Shown: piece after piece, positions 25,125 through 35,148 of the stretch | Layout of the letters: every line of letters starts with the position of its first letter | Position numbering within the stretch: position 1 is the first letter of the stretch | Origin: an uncultured Lachnospiraceae bacterium | Lineage (GTDB): Bacteria > Bacillota > Clostridia > Lachnospirales > Lachnospiraceae | Assembly: GCA_910586205.1 (NCBI GenBank) | Contig: CAJUGD010000025.1 | Location: 1-62,798 of the forward strand | Direction of reading: 5' to 3' | DNA: 62,798 nucleotides | Made by a program: the position numbers and the translations under genes | The notes under the pieces: generated by a model | Database searches by the model: none | Told to the model about the DNA's origin: nothing | What the model saw: only the letters and a program-made list of their open reading frames with translations

Positions 25125-26570
25125 CTAAAATTTCCTCACTTTGATGTTTGGCATCTTGGAACTATATTCCATGTCTGCAATTGAAAGCTGTGTGCGGACA
25201 ATTTTTCGCTTCTCAAATGCAGGCTTAAAACAATAGGTTTCAAATTCCTCTCTGGTTATATCATGGATTGACCTGACATGGGGAAAAAGGATTTTCATAT
25301 AAGCAGTTGCCAGCCGAATAACCGCTGTCGTATCCCTGGTATCGGCATTCTTTGGAATCTCCAGCATGTCGGTTACTATGGCGGCGTATTTTGATATTTT
25401 TCTCTGCATGGACAGCAATTCAGAAAAATATTCCACGTTTAACGAATATCCTTCCAGCTTTAAATCTTCGGTAATCCTTGGGAGATACCATCCTTCAATC
25501 ATGCCATGAAACCGGTCTAGCAGAGCCGTATCATGGAATACTTCCGGCAGTTCCTGAAAATATCGCTTATTGACAGGCATTCTGTGATGATTCAATTCAA
25601 TATTGCCCAGAAGAATCAGCCCTGCCGTTGATGTCTGCTTCGCCTGCCCCATTGTAAATGAGCCATTTTCCAGGTACCCTTTTAATGCGCCCTGCAGTTC
25701 CTCCTGATTTCCAAATACAATCGTCTTGATTTCGTCCATGGATACAAACTCATAGTTTGGAATGATTCCTGGCCGGTTGGACGCCATATCATAAAACAGT
25801 TTTGCCCTGGTAACTTTTCCCCCGCTGATCATCCAGCCATATTTTGACAGATTGTTAAAAATATAAGACTTGCCCGTTCCCTTTGGCGCCAACTCTATGA
25901 GGTTTAAATTCGGCTCGCAAAACACAAGAAGCCGGGAAAGAAACAGAAGCTTCTGTGTATAGGAATCAAACTGTGAGGAATCGGGATTGTACTCCATGCA
26001 GCGAATGATAAAGTCTATCCATTCGGTAATGGAAAACTCTTTTCTGGCCTCACAATAATAATCCATATCTGGGGTATAGGGCTTAAACGGCTTAAATTTT
26101 ACTAACTCTGCATAGCCTGTATCACCGTTTTCTGGACGGATATATTCTAAGGTAACGATTCCCCAATTCTCCCCATCTTTCATACCGTCTCTCTGCGATC
26201 TCATGACAAATTCGCTTACACGGCCTTCATTGCTCTTTATTCCAATATCCGGGATGGAAAATTTAAAAATACCGGTTTTAAGGTCAGATTCAACAAGGAC
26301 TCTTACCAGAATCTGTATGGTTTCCCCTTTAATGAGCCGGCTTTTTATATCGCTGTCTTTTGCCGGAATATGCTTATCGAGGAAAGAAAACAGTGCCTCC
26401 TTATCTATGTTTTCCTGTTCGTCGGAGTATCGTTTTATCAGCCAGTCCTTGATGAAGGATGGAATATTGACACCGGCAAACATATGGTACCGTGCCGGTG
26501 TCTTAAAAATTGATTCTTCCGGAAAAATATCCCGGATTTTATTGTCCATATCAGTCATCGAATAAATCAT
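25125..26570 (-). CDS. brxL: BREX protein BrxL (AAA+ ATPase), short form
   Basis: A 481-aa BrxL-type AAA+ protein. Walker A is APKGTGKSYIFNNL, Walker B FVSMDEIKTIVFG, and the FHDTALLDRFHGMIEGWYLPR stretch carries the arginine finger and sensor region. The N-terminal half is the DNA-binding part. Type 1 BrxL is about 680 aa and ends in a Lon-protease-like domain; here the chain ends soon after the ATPase module (SKMPNIKVRKF), so that domain seems absent. The start overlaps the pglZ stop by 20 bp; ATGs at 26570, 26558 and 26549 are all possible. Confidence 0.85.
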   Translation of the reverse strand: MIYSMTDMDNKIRDIFPEESIFKTPARYHMFAGVNIPSFIKDWLIKRYSDEQENIDKEALFSFLDKHIPAKDSDIKSRLIKGETIQILVRVLVESDLKTGIFKFSIPDIGIKSNEGRVSEFVMRSQRDGMKDGENWGIVTLEYIRPENGDTGYAELVKFKPFKPYTPDMDYYCEARKEFSITEWIDFIIRCMEYNPDSSQFDSYTQKLLFLSRLLVFCEPNLNLIELAPKGTGKSYIFNNLSKYGWMISGGKVTRAKLFYDMASNRPGIIPNYEFVSMDEIKTIVFGNQEELQGALKGYLENGSFTMGQAKQTSTAGLILLGNIELNHHRMPVNKRYFQELPEVFHDTALLDRFHGMIEGWYLPRITEDLKLEGYSLNVEYFSELLSMQRKISKYAAIVTDMLEIPKNADTRDTTAVIRLATAYMKILFPHVRSIHDITREEFETYCFKPAFEKRKIVRTQLSIADMEYSSKMPNIKVRKF

Positions 26571-28995
26571 CTCCCATCTTTGTCGGCGGAACAGTCTTAA
26601 ACGGGAAGTTCTGCTTGCCTATCACAATTTGTATATCCTGCTCAATTGCTCTTTTTAATTTACCTGTCCATGTCTTTGTTTCTTCCTGATAGGTCATTTC
26701 AACATTTGTACCATCTTTCGCCTTCAATTGAACAATCTCATCCTCTGGTATCGGATTAATTTTTACTTCTATCTGCCTTTTGTATCCTGCGACCTTAAGA
26801 TTGATGGGTTTTACTCGATAATGCCTTACGGTCTGCCTGCTTTTATGAACCATAATCACCGGAACAAGAACCTCCTCCGGCGTTGCGCCTCCGTGAACCG
26901 CATATTTTGAGTTTTTATATAATGACCGCTGGTTTAAGGCAATCACCCACTGACTTCCATCCTCCCCATCATAAAGGAGATAATCATTGCTGGAATCGAT
27001 TGCTTTCCTGCTTTTGTTATCATAACATCTTCCATCATGATCGGATTGATCAAAGTTATATTTCTTGTTCTCTTTTTTGATTTTATGTCCCACTGTTGCC
27101 CCATGGTCTGCTGTTATTGCAAAATCCCTCTCGCCTTCCTCTGCTATGATTCTGTCCACGAGCGACTCAATCTTGGACAATGCATGCTCAAGATTTGTCA
27201 CAGGATAATAAATACTGCCGTGAACCACCTCTTGATCATAATCTACTATCCACTTGTATTCCGAAGGATAGTATTTCTTAGCCACATCAGTAATCGAAGG
27301 CAAGTGGCATTTGCTGTAACAGGAGGAAGTTACCAAGTATCCCCTTTCCTCCAATATTTTCAGGAGATATCCCATAAATTCTGCACCCACACCATCTAAA
27401 ACATAAACGGTTCCTCCAAACCCCTTCTTTTTGAGATACATCTCCGGATATTCAATCTGGTTCTTCCAATACCAGTTGTAAAATACATTTTCATCCTGGT
27501 TCCACTCCAGAAGCGCTGCTTTGTATGTCTCCCCGTTTTCCTGTCCAAGCCGCGCATCTCTATATTTTTTAAAGTATAGTTCCATCTTTTCCAGAAATTC
27601 CTGCGGCTCTGTATTGCTTCCCCTGCCATTCAAATAATGCCAAAACCCCGGATAAATCCCCTTTATCCGGTCTCTGTTCACAAACTTCATTCGATAAAGC
27701 CAGATAATCAGCTGACGCTCATATTCACTAAAGCAGGTCAGGTAAGGAACAATTTCCTCTCCTATGACTTCACTTAAGATCTCCTTTTTTTCTGTTAAAG
27801 CCTGATTTTCCTCCGTGAAATCGATTGTGGTTAAAACAACTGTGGTTTTTCTTTGAATCGTACTTGACAATATGGTACGATAATAGGCAATCATCCGGTT
27901 GGAAAAAATAATGTCCTTCTCTATTTTCCTGGCTGATTTCAGAATCTGGTTCCTCTCTTTGCACAGAGAAGCATCCTTTAAATTAAAAATACATTCATAT
28001 ACTTTTTCCAGCAGTTCTCCTTCCGATAGTTCTTCCATACAGGACATCACCTGATAAAGATAGGAATTTTTAGCCCCTTTCATGAGAACATAATTTTGAA
28101 TCAGCCAGCGCTGAAAGGAATTGCTGGTTTTCCATAAGCTATAGATATTGCCTATATCTATGCTTTGTACATTCACTTCTGATAATATAATATCCTCAAT
28201 TCTTTTTCCATTGGCATTTCTAACCAACTTAATCAGATCTCGGTAAAATTCTTCGGAATCCTTTCCATAAGCATGCAAATTATCAATCAGATACATATAT
28301 TTCAATATTTCTTGATAAGTTCTTATTTGTTGAATATTATACACATTATCCGGGCTTGCCTTTTTATAATTATTCAGCAAAACTTTTGAGGAACATATGA
28401 TAGGTTGTGTTGTATCAATGTCCGGATTTCTCCACATATTAAACCATTCTTTTGCATTTAGCACTTCATTGGAATAATCTTCTGCATTCAGTCCGGAATC
28501 CACAAAAAACATGCGCGGAAGATCTTCCACATCGGTTTCATTCAGCAGGGGGTTATATTCTCTTAACCTTTTATGATGGGATTGGAGAATTTTTTTAATT
28601 TGGCTATAAAGTGCAAAACAAGGAAAATAAAGCCTTCGTTTAGGATATTCCTCCGGATTTTCGATTTCTAAAAGACTGAGTAAAAAAGAAAGAAATTCCT
28701 CTTTTCCCAGAAATCTTGCATACTCTGAAAATCCCACTATGACAAAGCTTTTTGATGCATCCAGCTTTTTTATTTTCTTAATGAGGTTATCTGTGCTGAT
28801 CCACCCTTCCTCATGGGGCAAACTATTGGAAATATCATAAATTTCAACATTATTCAGATATCTTGATATCTGAATAAGCGTATCAGATATTCCGCCCTCA
28901 TATTTTATGCTAAAGAAACGCACAGGATATCGGTCGTAAGCCCCCATTCGCCCCAAATCGCTTTCCATCCATTCTGCTAAAGCTGTGATATCCAT
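26551..28995 (-). CDS. pglZ: BREX alkaline phosphatase-like protein PglZ
   Basis: An 814-aa PglZ, the hallmark gene of BREX. The C-terminal alkaline-phosphatase-superfamily core has TVYVLDGVGAEFMG, the CHLPSITDVAKKYYP segment and the metal-binding DFAITADHGATVGH. A helical N-terminal region of about 450 residues precedes it, and a beta-rich tail follows. The start at 28995 (MDITALAEWMES) has AGGAGGCGGGTAC in front. The frame is open 28 codons further into brxC, but without a site. It lies 16 bp behind brxC and overlaps brxL, as expected for one operon. Confidence 0.92.
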   Translation of the reverse strand: MDITALAEWMESDLGRMGAYDRYPVRFFSIKYEGGISDTLIQISRYLNNVEIYDISNSLPHEEGWISTDNLIKKIKKLDASKSFVIVGFSEYARFLGKEEFLSFLLSLLEIENPEEYPKRRLYFPCFALYSQIKKILQSHHKRLREYNPLLNETDVEDLPRMFFVDSGLNAEDYSNEVLNAKEWFNMWRNPDIDTTQPIICSSKVLLNNYKKASPDNVYNIQQIRTYQEILKYMYLIDNLHAYGKDSEEFYRDLIKLVRNANGKRIEDIILSEVNVQSIDIGNIYSLWKTSNSFQRWLIQNYVLMKGAKNSYLYQVMSCMEELSEGELLEKVYECIFNLKDASLCKERNQILKSARKIEKDIIFSNRMIAYYRTILSSTIQRKTTVVLTTIDFTEENQALTEKKEILSEVIGEEIVPYLTCFSEYERQLIIWLYRMKFVNRDRIKGIYPGFWHYLNGRGSNTEPQEFLEKMELYFKKYRDARLGQENGETYKAALLEWNQDENVFYNWYWKNQIEYPEMYLKKKGFGGTVYVLDGVGAEFMGYLLKILEERGYLVTSSCYSKCHLPSITDVAKKYYPSEYKWIVDYDQEVVHGSIYYPVTNLEHALSKIESLVDRIIAEEGERDFAITADHGATVGHKIKKENKKYNFDQSDHDGRCYDNKSRKAIDSSNDYLLYDGEDGSQWVIALNQRSLYKNSKYAVHGGATPEEVLVPVIMVHKSRQTVRHYRVKPINLKVAGYKRQIEVKINPIPEDEIVQLKAKDGTNVEMTYQEETKTWTGKLKRAIEQDIQIVIGKQNFPFKTVPPTKMGDDLFDD

Positions 28996-29011
28996 GTACC
29001 CGCCTCCTGTC

Positions 29012-32000
29012 CTACAGAAGATTATCAATATCTTCCAATATAATCGAATGTTTTTCTGCCAATGCCACCAGAAGATCATATAATTTCCCGCTGTCTGCCT
29101 TATATTGTTCCAGCTTTCTTTTGGCCTTTGCCCTTAATTCCCATGCATCATTTCCTGATTCTGGCTTATTTATTGACTTTTTGGGTTCTGTATTCCTGAC
29201 TCCTCTTACCTCGTTGCCGAGATTTCCTGACTCTGCACCAGGATCTATGTTTGGCTTTGCCTGCCGGTTTTTATTAATTTTCCAACGCAGAATTTGGTCT
29301 TGGACATCCTTTTCTTCCCAAAAAACAATCTCCCCGGACATTGTACCGTTTAGATGTTCCCACACATTCTGCAAAGAATCCTCATTTTCCTCGATATCCT
29401 TAAGTTCCTTCAAAATATAGGCATCCAGGCACCGGACATTTTCCACGCTGGCAATAGCAGATGAAAGTTCCACACTGAATTTTTTGATTCCCTCCAGCAA
29501 CTCAATAATAAAATTTTGCTGGATATTGTCATCCGTGCTTTTGGAGAATTTGAACATCTGATCCATCAATGTTTTATACTTATCAGAACACTCCCCGATA
29601 TGTTTCAAAGCCCACAAAGGCGCCCCGCTTTGCTTCTGGAACTTTTTACGAATCGCCCATTTTGTCCCAAGTAATCCGTTCTGATCGCCATCCTCACTGG
29701 ATATTCCAAAGATCATCCTCAGCTTATCGGTGAGTTCGCGTTCTTCTTCAGTACTCATACGCACTACAAACTTGTCATTATATTTATTGCCTTCCCAATA
29801 ATTAAACATGGCAAGCACCACATCTTTCATGACCGTCTTATCGATTTTTTGGCCATTTCCAGATGTATACAATCTGTCCACATAGGGACGGAGGGCAAGC
29901 CCTAAGGCTCCCATAAATAACCGGTTCTGATAATACCCATATTCCGGCCTGACAATATATTGAAATTCATTTGCAAGGTTAATTGAGGTTTCATTCTTTC
30001 TTTTCTCAAATACACGCCTTACTTCCTGGCAGATTTTCACTACAGGAATGTCCTCGTCATCAGAAATCAGTTCCAGATTCTCATTGAAAAGTACCTGGTT
30101 TTTGCTGATCAGCAAAGAACGCACCGCACTGTCTGTACTGCTTGCCTCCTTTTCCAGTTCGCTTTTCGAGTTGGAATACAACACCAGTTCGACTGCTTTT
30201 TTGCTTGTCTGATGCTTCCATGCCGTGTTGGGTACTGGAAGATCATCCAGCCCATGCCTGAAAATCCTTTTGACATATTTTTCCTTTAAGTGTTTATTAC
30301 ACTGGTTAAAAGGAACATGAATCACATCTCCCCGGAATATAATATCTGCCATTCCGGAGGCAATCATCTCGTTTATCCACTGGTCAATCCATTTTTCTGC
30401 ACTTTTCTCACCCTCAATCCGTTCTTCATCCAACTGTAAAGACCTGGCGACCACTGCCTGTGCAAGACTGTCCATGTATGCCTCAAATCTCCGGTTTCCC
30501 AATTCCGTATTTATCCCAATAAATATGATATTCTTCAAATCTTCTTCCTTGGAAAGCTTAAGAAGCATATCTTTTGAAGTGAGCGGGTCTGCCTCCCTCC
30601 GCCCAAGAATCGTGTCCAATTCTTTTGTGCTGCCGCGGTATACCATCAAAGCTACATGAACCGTATAAGCTGCCTTGAACCTTGCTGACAACTTTCCCCT
30701 GAGAAGATGTTCTTTTTCCCCTCCCCAGAAAACTTGGGCATCCAATTCCCGGGGAATCTCTCTGGAAATCTGGTTCCTAAGCTTTCCCAGGCATTTGATA
30801 GAATATTCTTCTATGATTTTACTTACATCTTCCTTGTTAGGATAAAGCTTTTTCTTTTCCTCAAGCACTTTTTTGGGAGGAAGCGAAGAAGATGCAATCT
30901 CAAAAATGCCATCTGGATTACGATGAAGAATTTGATTCTCATCCATATAATCAAGAATCGCTGTCACTTCGCTTTCATTCATCACCCCGCTGAATGCCGC
31001 AATAATATTTTCCGTTCTGGGATTTACCATGTTTTTCTCAGATTCATCTGCATCGGTCGTTGTTACGCGGTACAAGACATTCAAAAGCAGAATGGTCTTA
31101 AAAACTGCATAATAATTTTCTCCCCGCTCCGCAACCGCCTCTCCTGACAACTTAAATTTATTAGTAATAACATCAAAATGTCCGGCGGCATTCTGTTCAA
31201 AATCCTTATAAAAGAAATCCCAAACATAGTCAGCTGTCAGAAACTTCTTATCTTCAATATCTGTCTCAATAAATTTTTTAAAACCCTTTTTTTCGTCATT
31301 TAAAAATTCAAAAATGCTTCTCTCTGCCTCACCCACCACTCTTGAGACAAACGTTGCCAAATACGAGGTATAAGGATGGAACGGATACAAACTGATAATC
31401 TTTTCTTTGATTTCCTTAGCATTTACAGCATCACTGTCAACCACCTGGTCAACGATCATCCTGACACTCGGCACATCGAGAAAGTTCTTTTGGATGAGAT
31501 CATCTAAGATGTCTGGCTGTCTGCGTTCCAGGGCTCCGGAAAGAATGTGGAAGGTAGTAGTCGGCTGCATACCATAATCCAGTTCAATAAATCTGGCCTT
31601 GGCCATATTCCTCTCATCTTCTTTCAGTTCTTTATAAGATTCCGTTACCTCCAATTTCTTGTGCGTTGCCAGAAGGAGATAGACTCCCAGGGTGTCTGTA
31701 TGATTCATCACTTCCGAACAGCTCAGTTCTGCAATATCCTGTATTGCATTTAAAATACTCCGTCTCTCTGAGATGTCCAGTAAAGATGTAAATTCATCCC
31801 AGATCAGCAATAAATAATCCGCAATTCCTCTCTCTTTTAATTCGATCTTAATTTCTGTCAGCCATTCCATAATATTGTGGGTTCTGAATCCTCCAAGACC
31901 CGCTTTTTTCACTTCATCTGCAAGAATCCGAAGCACTTTTGTGTCATTTTCTTCCAGCCGTTTTACCAGCTGCTGCTTATTGCAGGCATAGCTGTACAAT

Positions 32001-32527
32001 TCGATATTATCTTCCAATAATTTTTCAAAAAAAGAATCCAGCAACCCCTTCTTTAAAATCTCCAATAAGGTCTCAAAATCTGTCTTGGTAGATATCTCTA
32101 TATCCCCCAGGGCAGCCGCCACCTGCTGTTGAATCGCATAATTAAGGTCTGCAACATCTGTAATGCCATAGATCCCCTTCAGCACCACAGGAAATACCTT
32201 TTTTTCTTTTCTAAAGGCTGCTATTTTGCTTCTTAGCTGGCTTCTGTTTATTTTGGGCAGGTAATCTTCTATCTCTGTATAATCATCACAAAGCAAATGT
32301 TTGATCACTGACAGAGAATGGCTTTTGCCTGTCCCATAAGTACCCTGAATCCAAATGGACTTACGGTTATTAAAAATCGTGGAGGTAAAACAGTCTATGA
32401 TCTGGGTCAGATTACCTTCAAACCTTTCATTGGATATAAATGTTTTCCATGCCTCTCCACGATCCGATGTAATATCAAAGGCTGATTTAAAATGCTTTTC
32501 AACTTGAATAATCTCTGAGTACTTCAT
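29012..32527 (-). CDS. brxC: BREX P-loop ATPase BrxC
   Basis: A 1171-aa ATPase of the BrxC/PglY family. Walker A is GTYGTGKS at residues 62-69, just after the conserved opening EKHFKSAFDITSDRGEAW; a Walker B-like LLLIWDEFTSLL lies near residue 240. The remainder is long and helical, with a charged, low-complexity stretch near the C-terminus (EPKKSINKPESGNDAWEL) and a final helical Lys-rich domain. The family is essential for BREX modification and exclusion in the systems studied. It is followed closely by pglZ. Confidence 0.92.
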   Translation of the reverse strand: MKYSEIIQVEKHFKSAFDITSDRGEAWKTFISNERFEGNLTQIIDCFTSTIFNNRKSIWIQGTYGTGKSHSLSVIKHLLCDDYTEIEDYLPKINRSQLRSKIAAFRKEKKVFPVVLKGIYGITDVADLNYAIQQQVAAALGDIEISTKTDFETLLEILKKGLLDSFFEKLLEDNIELYSYACNKQQLVKRLEENDTKVLRILADEVKKAGLGGFRTHNIMEWLTEIKIELKERGIADYLLLIWDEFTSLLDISERRSILNAIQDIAELSCSEVMNHTDTLGVYLLLATHKKLEVTESYKELKEDERNMAKARFIELDYGMQPTTTFHILSGALERRQPDILDDLIQKNFLDVPSVRMIVDQVVDSDAVNAKEIKEKIISLYPFHPYTSYLATFVSRVVGEAERSIFEFLNDEKKGFKKFIETDIEDKKFLTADYVWDFFYKDFEQNAAGHFDVITNKFKLSGEAVAERGENYYAVFKTILLLNVLYRVTTTDADESEKNMVNPRTENIIAAFSGVMNESEVTAILDYMDENQILHRNPDGIFEIASSSLPPKKVLEEKKKLYPNKEDVSKIIEEYSIKCLGKLRNQISREIPRELDAQVFWGGEKEHLLRGKLSARFKAAYTVHVALMVYRGSTKELDTILGRREADPLTSKDMLLKLSKEEDLKNIIFIGINTELGNRRFEAYMDSLAQAVVARSLQLDEERIEGEKSAEKWIDQWINEMIASGMADIIFRGDVIHVPFNQCNKHLKEKYVKRIFRHGLDDLPVPNTAWKHQTSKKAVELVLYSNSKSELEKEASSTDSAVRSLLISKNQVLFNENLELISDDEDIPVVKICQEVRRVFEKRKNETSINLANEFQYIVRPEYGYYQNRLFMGALGLALRPYVDRLYTSGNGQKIDKTVMKDVVLAMFNYWEGNKYNDKFVVRMSTEEERELTDKLRMIFGISSEDGDQNGLLGTKWAIRKKFQKQSGAPLWALKHIGECSDKYKTLMDQMFKFSKSTDDNIQQNFIIELLEGIKKFSVELSSAIASVENVRCLDAYILKELKDIEENEDSLQNVWEHLNGTMSGEIVFWEEKDVQDQILRWKINKNRQAKPNIDPGAESGNLGNEVRGVRNTEPKKSINKPESGNDAWELRAKAKRKLEQYKADSGKLYDLLVALAEKHSIILEDIDNLL

Positions 32528-32535
32528 ATCCCCTC

Positions 32536-32727
32536 CTACAAAAACAGTGTACAGCCTTCCTCTTTAAACTGTTCTATTTTTTCCAAAAGAATCTCCTTAT
32601 CGGTATGTAAATATTCGCTTAGACAGTCAAGGCAAAGATGCTGCTTTGTATTTTTTCCCAGCATCTTTTTGCTTAGTGCAACTTCGTCCTTTTTTAAACC
32701 TTTCCCACAATTTATGCACGCCTTCAT
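32536..32727 (-). CDS. 63-aa zinc-ribbon protein between brxP and brxC
   Basis: A small protein with two CxxC pairs, CINCG near the N-terminus and CLDC in the middle (HLCLDCLSEYL), spaced as a zinc ribbon, then an acidic helix ending in Phe-Leu. It sits 4 bp after brxP and 8 bp before brxC on the same strand, so it is surely co-translated. It might be an adaptor or a metal or sulfur carrier; I know no assigned function. Too short for a nuclease. Confidence 0.8.
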   Translation of the reverse strand: MKACINCGKGLKKDEVALSKKMLGKNTKQHLCLDCLSEYLHTDKEILLEKIEQFKEEGCTLFL

Positions 32728-32731
32728 ATTT

Positions 32732-35134
32732 TTATATCCTCTTAATCATCCTGCTTAAAACTCTGAATGAAGTAAACTCCTCTGCCAGATGTATATTTTC
32801 CAGTCCGCCCAGCAAATCTGCGGAAAGGATCTCGTTATTTGTAAGCCCTCTCAAAGCATTTAAGAAGTTCTCAACATCCATATTAAAAATATTATATACT
32901 CCCATACATCGTTCTTCATAAATATCAGAAACTGTAAGTTCATACTCATGGTTTACTTCTGCATTCTTGTAAAGAAGATAGGCAACTGCCACGGAAGATA
33001 TCCTGGATGTGCCATATTTGCACACACTTTTCACCTGAATTCCTTTTTTCTCCATTAAGCCGATATGCAAACAGTTATCATCCTCCTTCTCTGTTGAACC
33101 AAGAGGCGAATTACAGAATGTGTTCACTAAAGCATCTACCGGATTCTTCAGAGTACTTCCTTTCAGGGTCGGGTATTCTTCTTTGAGAAGTTCCACCAGC
33201 TCCTGTTTGGAATAGACCGCCTCATTTTTGACTGCATTTACATACCATTTTGCAATCGCAGAATTAAAGGAAAGATTAATCCAGATAATCTGCCATACAA
33301 AAAGAGGATTGGAGTCATAGACAGGTTTCAATAATTTAGCTAATTCTGTCACCTTATTTTCTTTATTTTCCACCAGTTCTGCCTCTTTGAGCCAGTTCAG
33401 CATGGCTGGTATCTGTTTTGGCCCCAGATTTGCATGTCCGTCAAACCAGTCATCCATCTGGTCAAAAAATGATGCAAGCCACTCATTTCTCATTCCAAAT
33501 GTAGAATATTTGTCTATCCCGGATGTCTTTGTAGTTGTTCCTCCCACCGCTTTTCCTCCTTCATATACCATTCTTCTTGTTGCAATGATACAGCCTTTTG
33601 TATTAATACCAAAACAGTTGTGGCAATGAATACATTTTGACCGGTCAACTTCTAATGTATCGCGCACGGTCAGGGCTCCTGTCGGACATTCAATCTCACA
33701 TACTCCGCATAATTCACAGTAAGCGGTCTTGGCAAACGCCTTCATCAAATAACTGGTAAGCATAATCCTGCCGGTTGTTCCTGTTGCTTTAAACCGAAGG
33801 GAATGGTTTCCATAAAAGACATCAAACTTAACAATATCATTATCAAATTTCAGTTCGCCTTTCTCGTGGTTTGTATCTATCTTTTCCAGGAAATACTCTC
33901 CAATTGTAGAAAACCAGACTTCCCAATCCACCTTTGGATTCTGGACAATACACTCAAAATCGGGGTCTTTTGAGATAATATCCATCCTGGATGCATCCTG
34001 CAAAAGCCCCTTTCCCCCTGCATTTTTTTTCCAGTTACCTGTTGCAATATATTCGTCTATTTTTGTCTTTGAAGTAATCCCCAGATTTTTAGCCATATCC
34101 TCTATCACGCTGATATAATCCGCTGCAATCTGTGGATACCTTTTTCTTATGACGTATTCCGACCAATCCGAAGCAAACGGGCAAACACCACACCCCACCC
34201 TGGTCAGCCCCAGAGTATAAGCTGGGTTTATCTGTACCCCGTTTTTATACAGATACAGATACGTCTCCGTCACATTCCATTTTATGATAGGTCTGCAATT
34301 GATCAGGTTAACGTGCTTCACTCCTTCCCCCACCCGGTTGTATGCGGCACGTTTGGAACTCTCATCATTCCGGACACCTTCAAAAACCACAAGCCTTGGC
34401 TGGGATTCTACCTCAAGCAGTTCTTTCATCTTTCTTCCAAATAAAGCTGTTTTCAATACAGAACAGCACCATCTGTTAAACCGGCTTGGTGGCCCATAGT
34501 TTTTCCACATGTCCAATGCCGATTGATCGCTTTTTGCCTGTTCCAGCTTAAACCCAGGAAACTTCTTTTGATAATATTTTTCTGTTGTCTCCATCAAATC
34601 CAGGGTACAGGGAAGTTCCATTCCGGTATTCGTAAAGACAACCTTGAATCTTTCATGAGGAATGACTCTGCTGACCAAATCCAATACAACCTGTGAATCT
34701 TTTCCTCCACTGAAAGCCACCACAAATCCCGCGATCTTCCTCTTTTTCTGGTATTCCTCATACTCCTGCTTAATAAAATCCATCGCCTCATCTTCTGCCA
34801 CTTCCAGGGATTTTTTATTCTTCAGCAGCACCAGTTCCAGATCAATCGGCTTCAAATTTTTCCCTTCATATTCTTTAACAACCACAACATTAGGGTCTTC
34901 ATAAATATTTCCTTTTTGAACTTCTGCTATCAGTTCACCACAATAAAAATACTTTTTATCTATCTCCCAGCAGACAGGAACATTTTCTTCTGGCAATATA
35001 AATACTTCATTCAGCCCGAGCATCCTCATTTCTTCTACATACACCGGGCGCGGAGCGATGATTTCCTCAGATTCTTCTATATATTCTGATAATACCACTC
35101 CATTATTCTCGGAATCCCATTTGATTTTGAACAT
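32732..35134 (-). CDS. brxP: BREX protein BrxP: PAPS-reductase/ferredoxin/DUF4007-like fusion
   Basis: An 800-aa sulfur-chemistry protein that defines type 4 BREX. A PAPS-reductase-like domain carries the PP-loop SGGKDS (142-147). It also has a four-cysteine cluster site made by Cys223-Cys224 (RWCCSVLK) and Cys315/Cys318 (GCGVCPF), as in DndC and APS reductases. A two-cluster ferredoxin follows (Cys473, 476, 479, 483 and Cys501, 504, 507, 515). The C-terminal third (about 540-800, starting at TFGMRNEWLASFF) resembles DUF4007. The layout points to reductive sulfur transfer to DNA, i.e. phosphorothioation; the paired desulfurase supports this. Confidence 0.88.
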   Translation of the reverse strand: MFKIKWDSENNGVVLSEYIEESEEIIAPRPVYVEEMRMLGLNEVFILPEENVPVCWEIDKKYFYCGELIAEVQKGNIYEDPNVVVVKEYEGKNLKPIDLELVLLKNKKSLEVAEDEAMDFIKQEYEEYQKKRKIAGFVVAFSGGKDSQVVLDLVSRVIPHERFKVVFTNTGMELPCTLDLMETTEKYYQKKFPGFKLEQAKSDQSALDMWKNYGPPSRFNRWCCSVLKTALFGRKMKELLEVESQPRLVVFEGVRNDESSKRAAYNRVGEGVKHVNLINCRPIIKWNVTETYLYLYKNGVQINPAYTLGLTRVGCGVCPFASDWSEYVIRKRYPQIAADYISVIEDMAKNLGITSKTKIDEYIATGNWKKNAGGKGLLQDASRMDIISKDPDFECIVQNPKVDWEVWFSTIGEYFLEKIDTNHEKGELKFDNDIVKFDVFYGNHSLRFKATGTTGRIMLTSYLMKAFAKTAYCELCGVCEIECPTGALTVRDTLEVDRSKCIHCHNCFGINTKGCIIATRRMVYEGGKAVGGTTTKTSGIDKYSTFGMRNEWLASFFDQMDDWFDGHANLGPKQIPAMLNWLKEAELVENKENKVTELAKLLKPVYDSNPLFVWQIIWINLSFNSAIAKWYVNAVKNEAVYSKQELVELLKEEYPTLKGSTLKNPVDALVNTFCNSPLGSTEKEDDNCLHIGLMEKKGIQVKSVCKYGTSRISSVAVAYLLYKNAEVNHEYELTVSDIYEERCMGVYNIFNMDVENFLNALRGLTNNEILSADLLGGLENIHLAEEFTSFRVLSRMIKRI

Positions 35135-35148
35135 AATGTATCCATCTC

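Noticed and set aside
23413..35134. Complete Dnd or Ssp phosphorothioation system
   Set aside because: No DndB, DndD, DndE, SspB or SspC homologue is visible; PglZ, BrxC and BrxL identify the locus as BREX.
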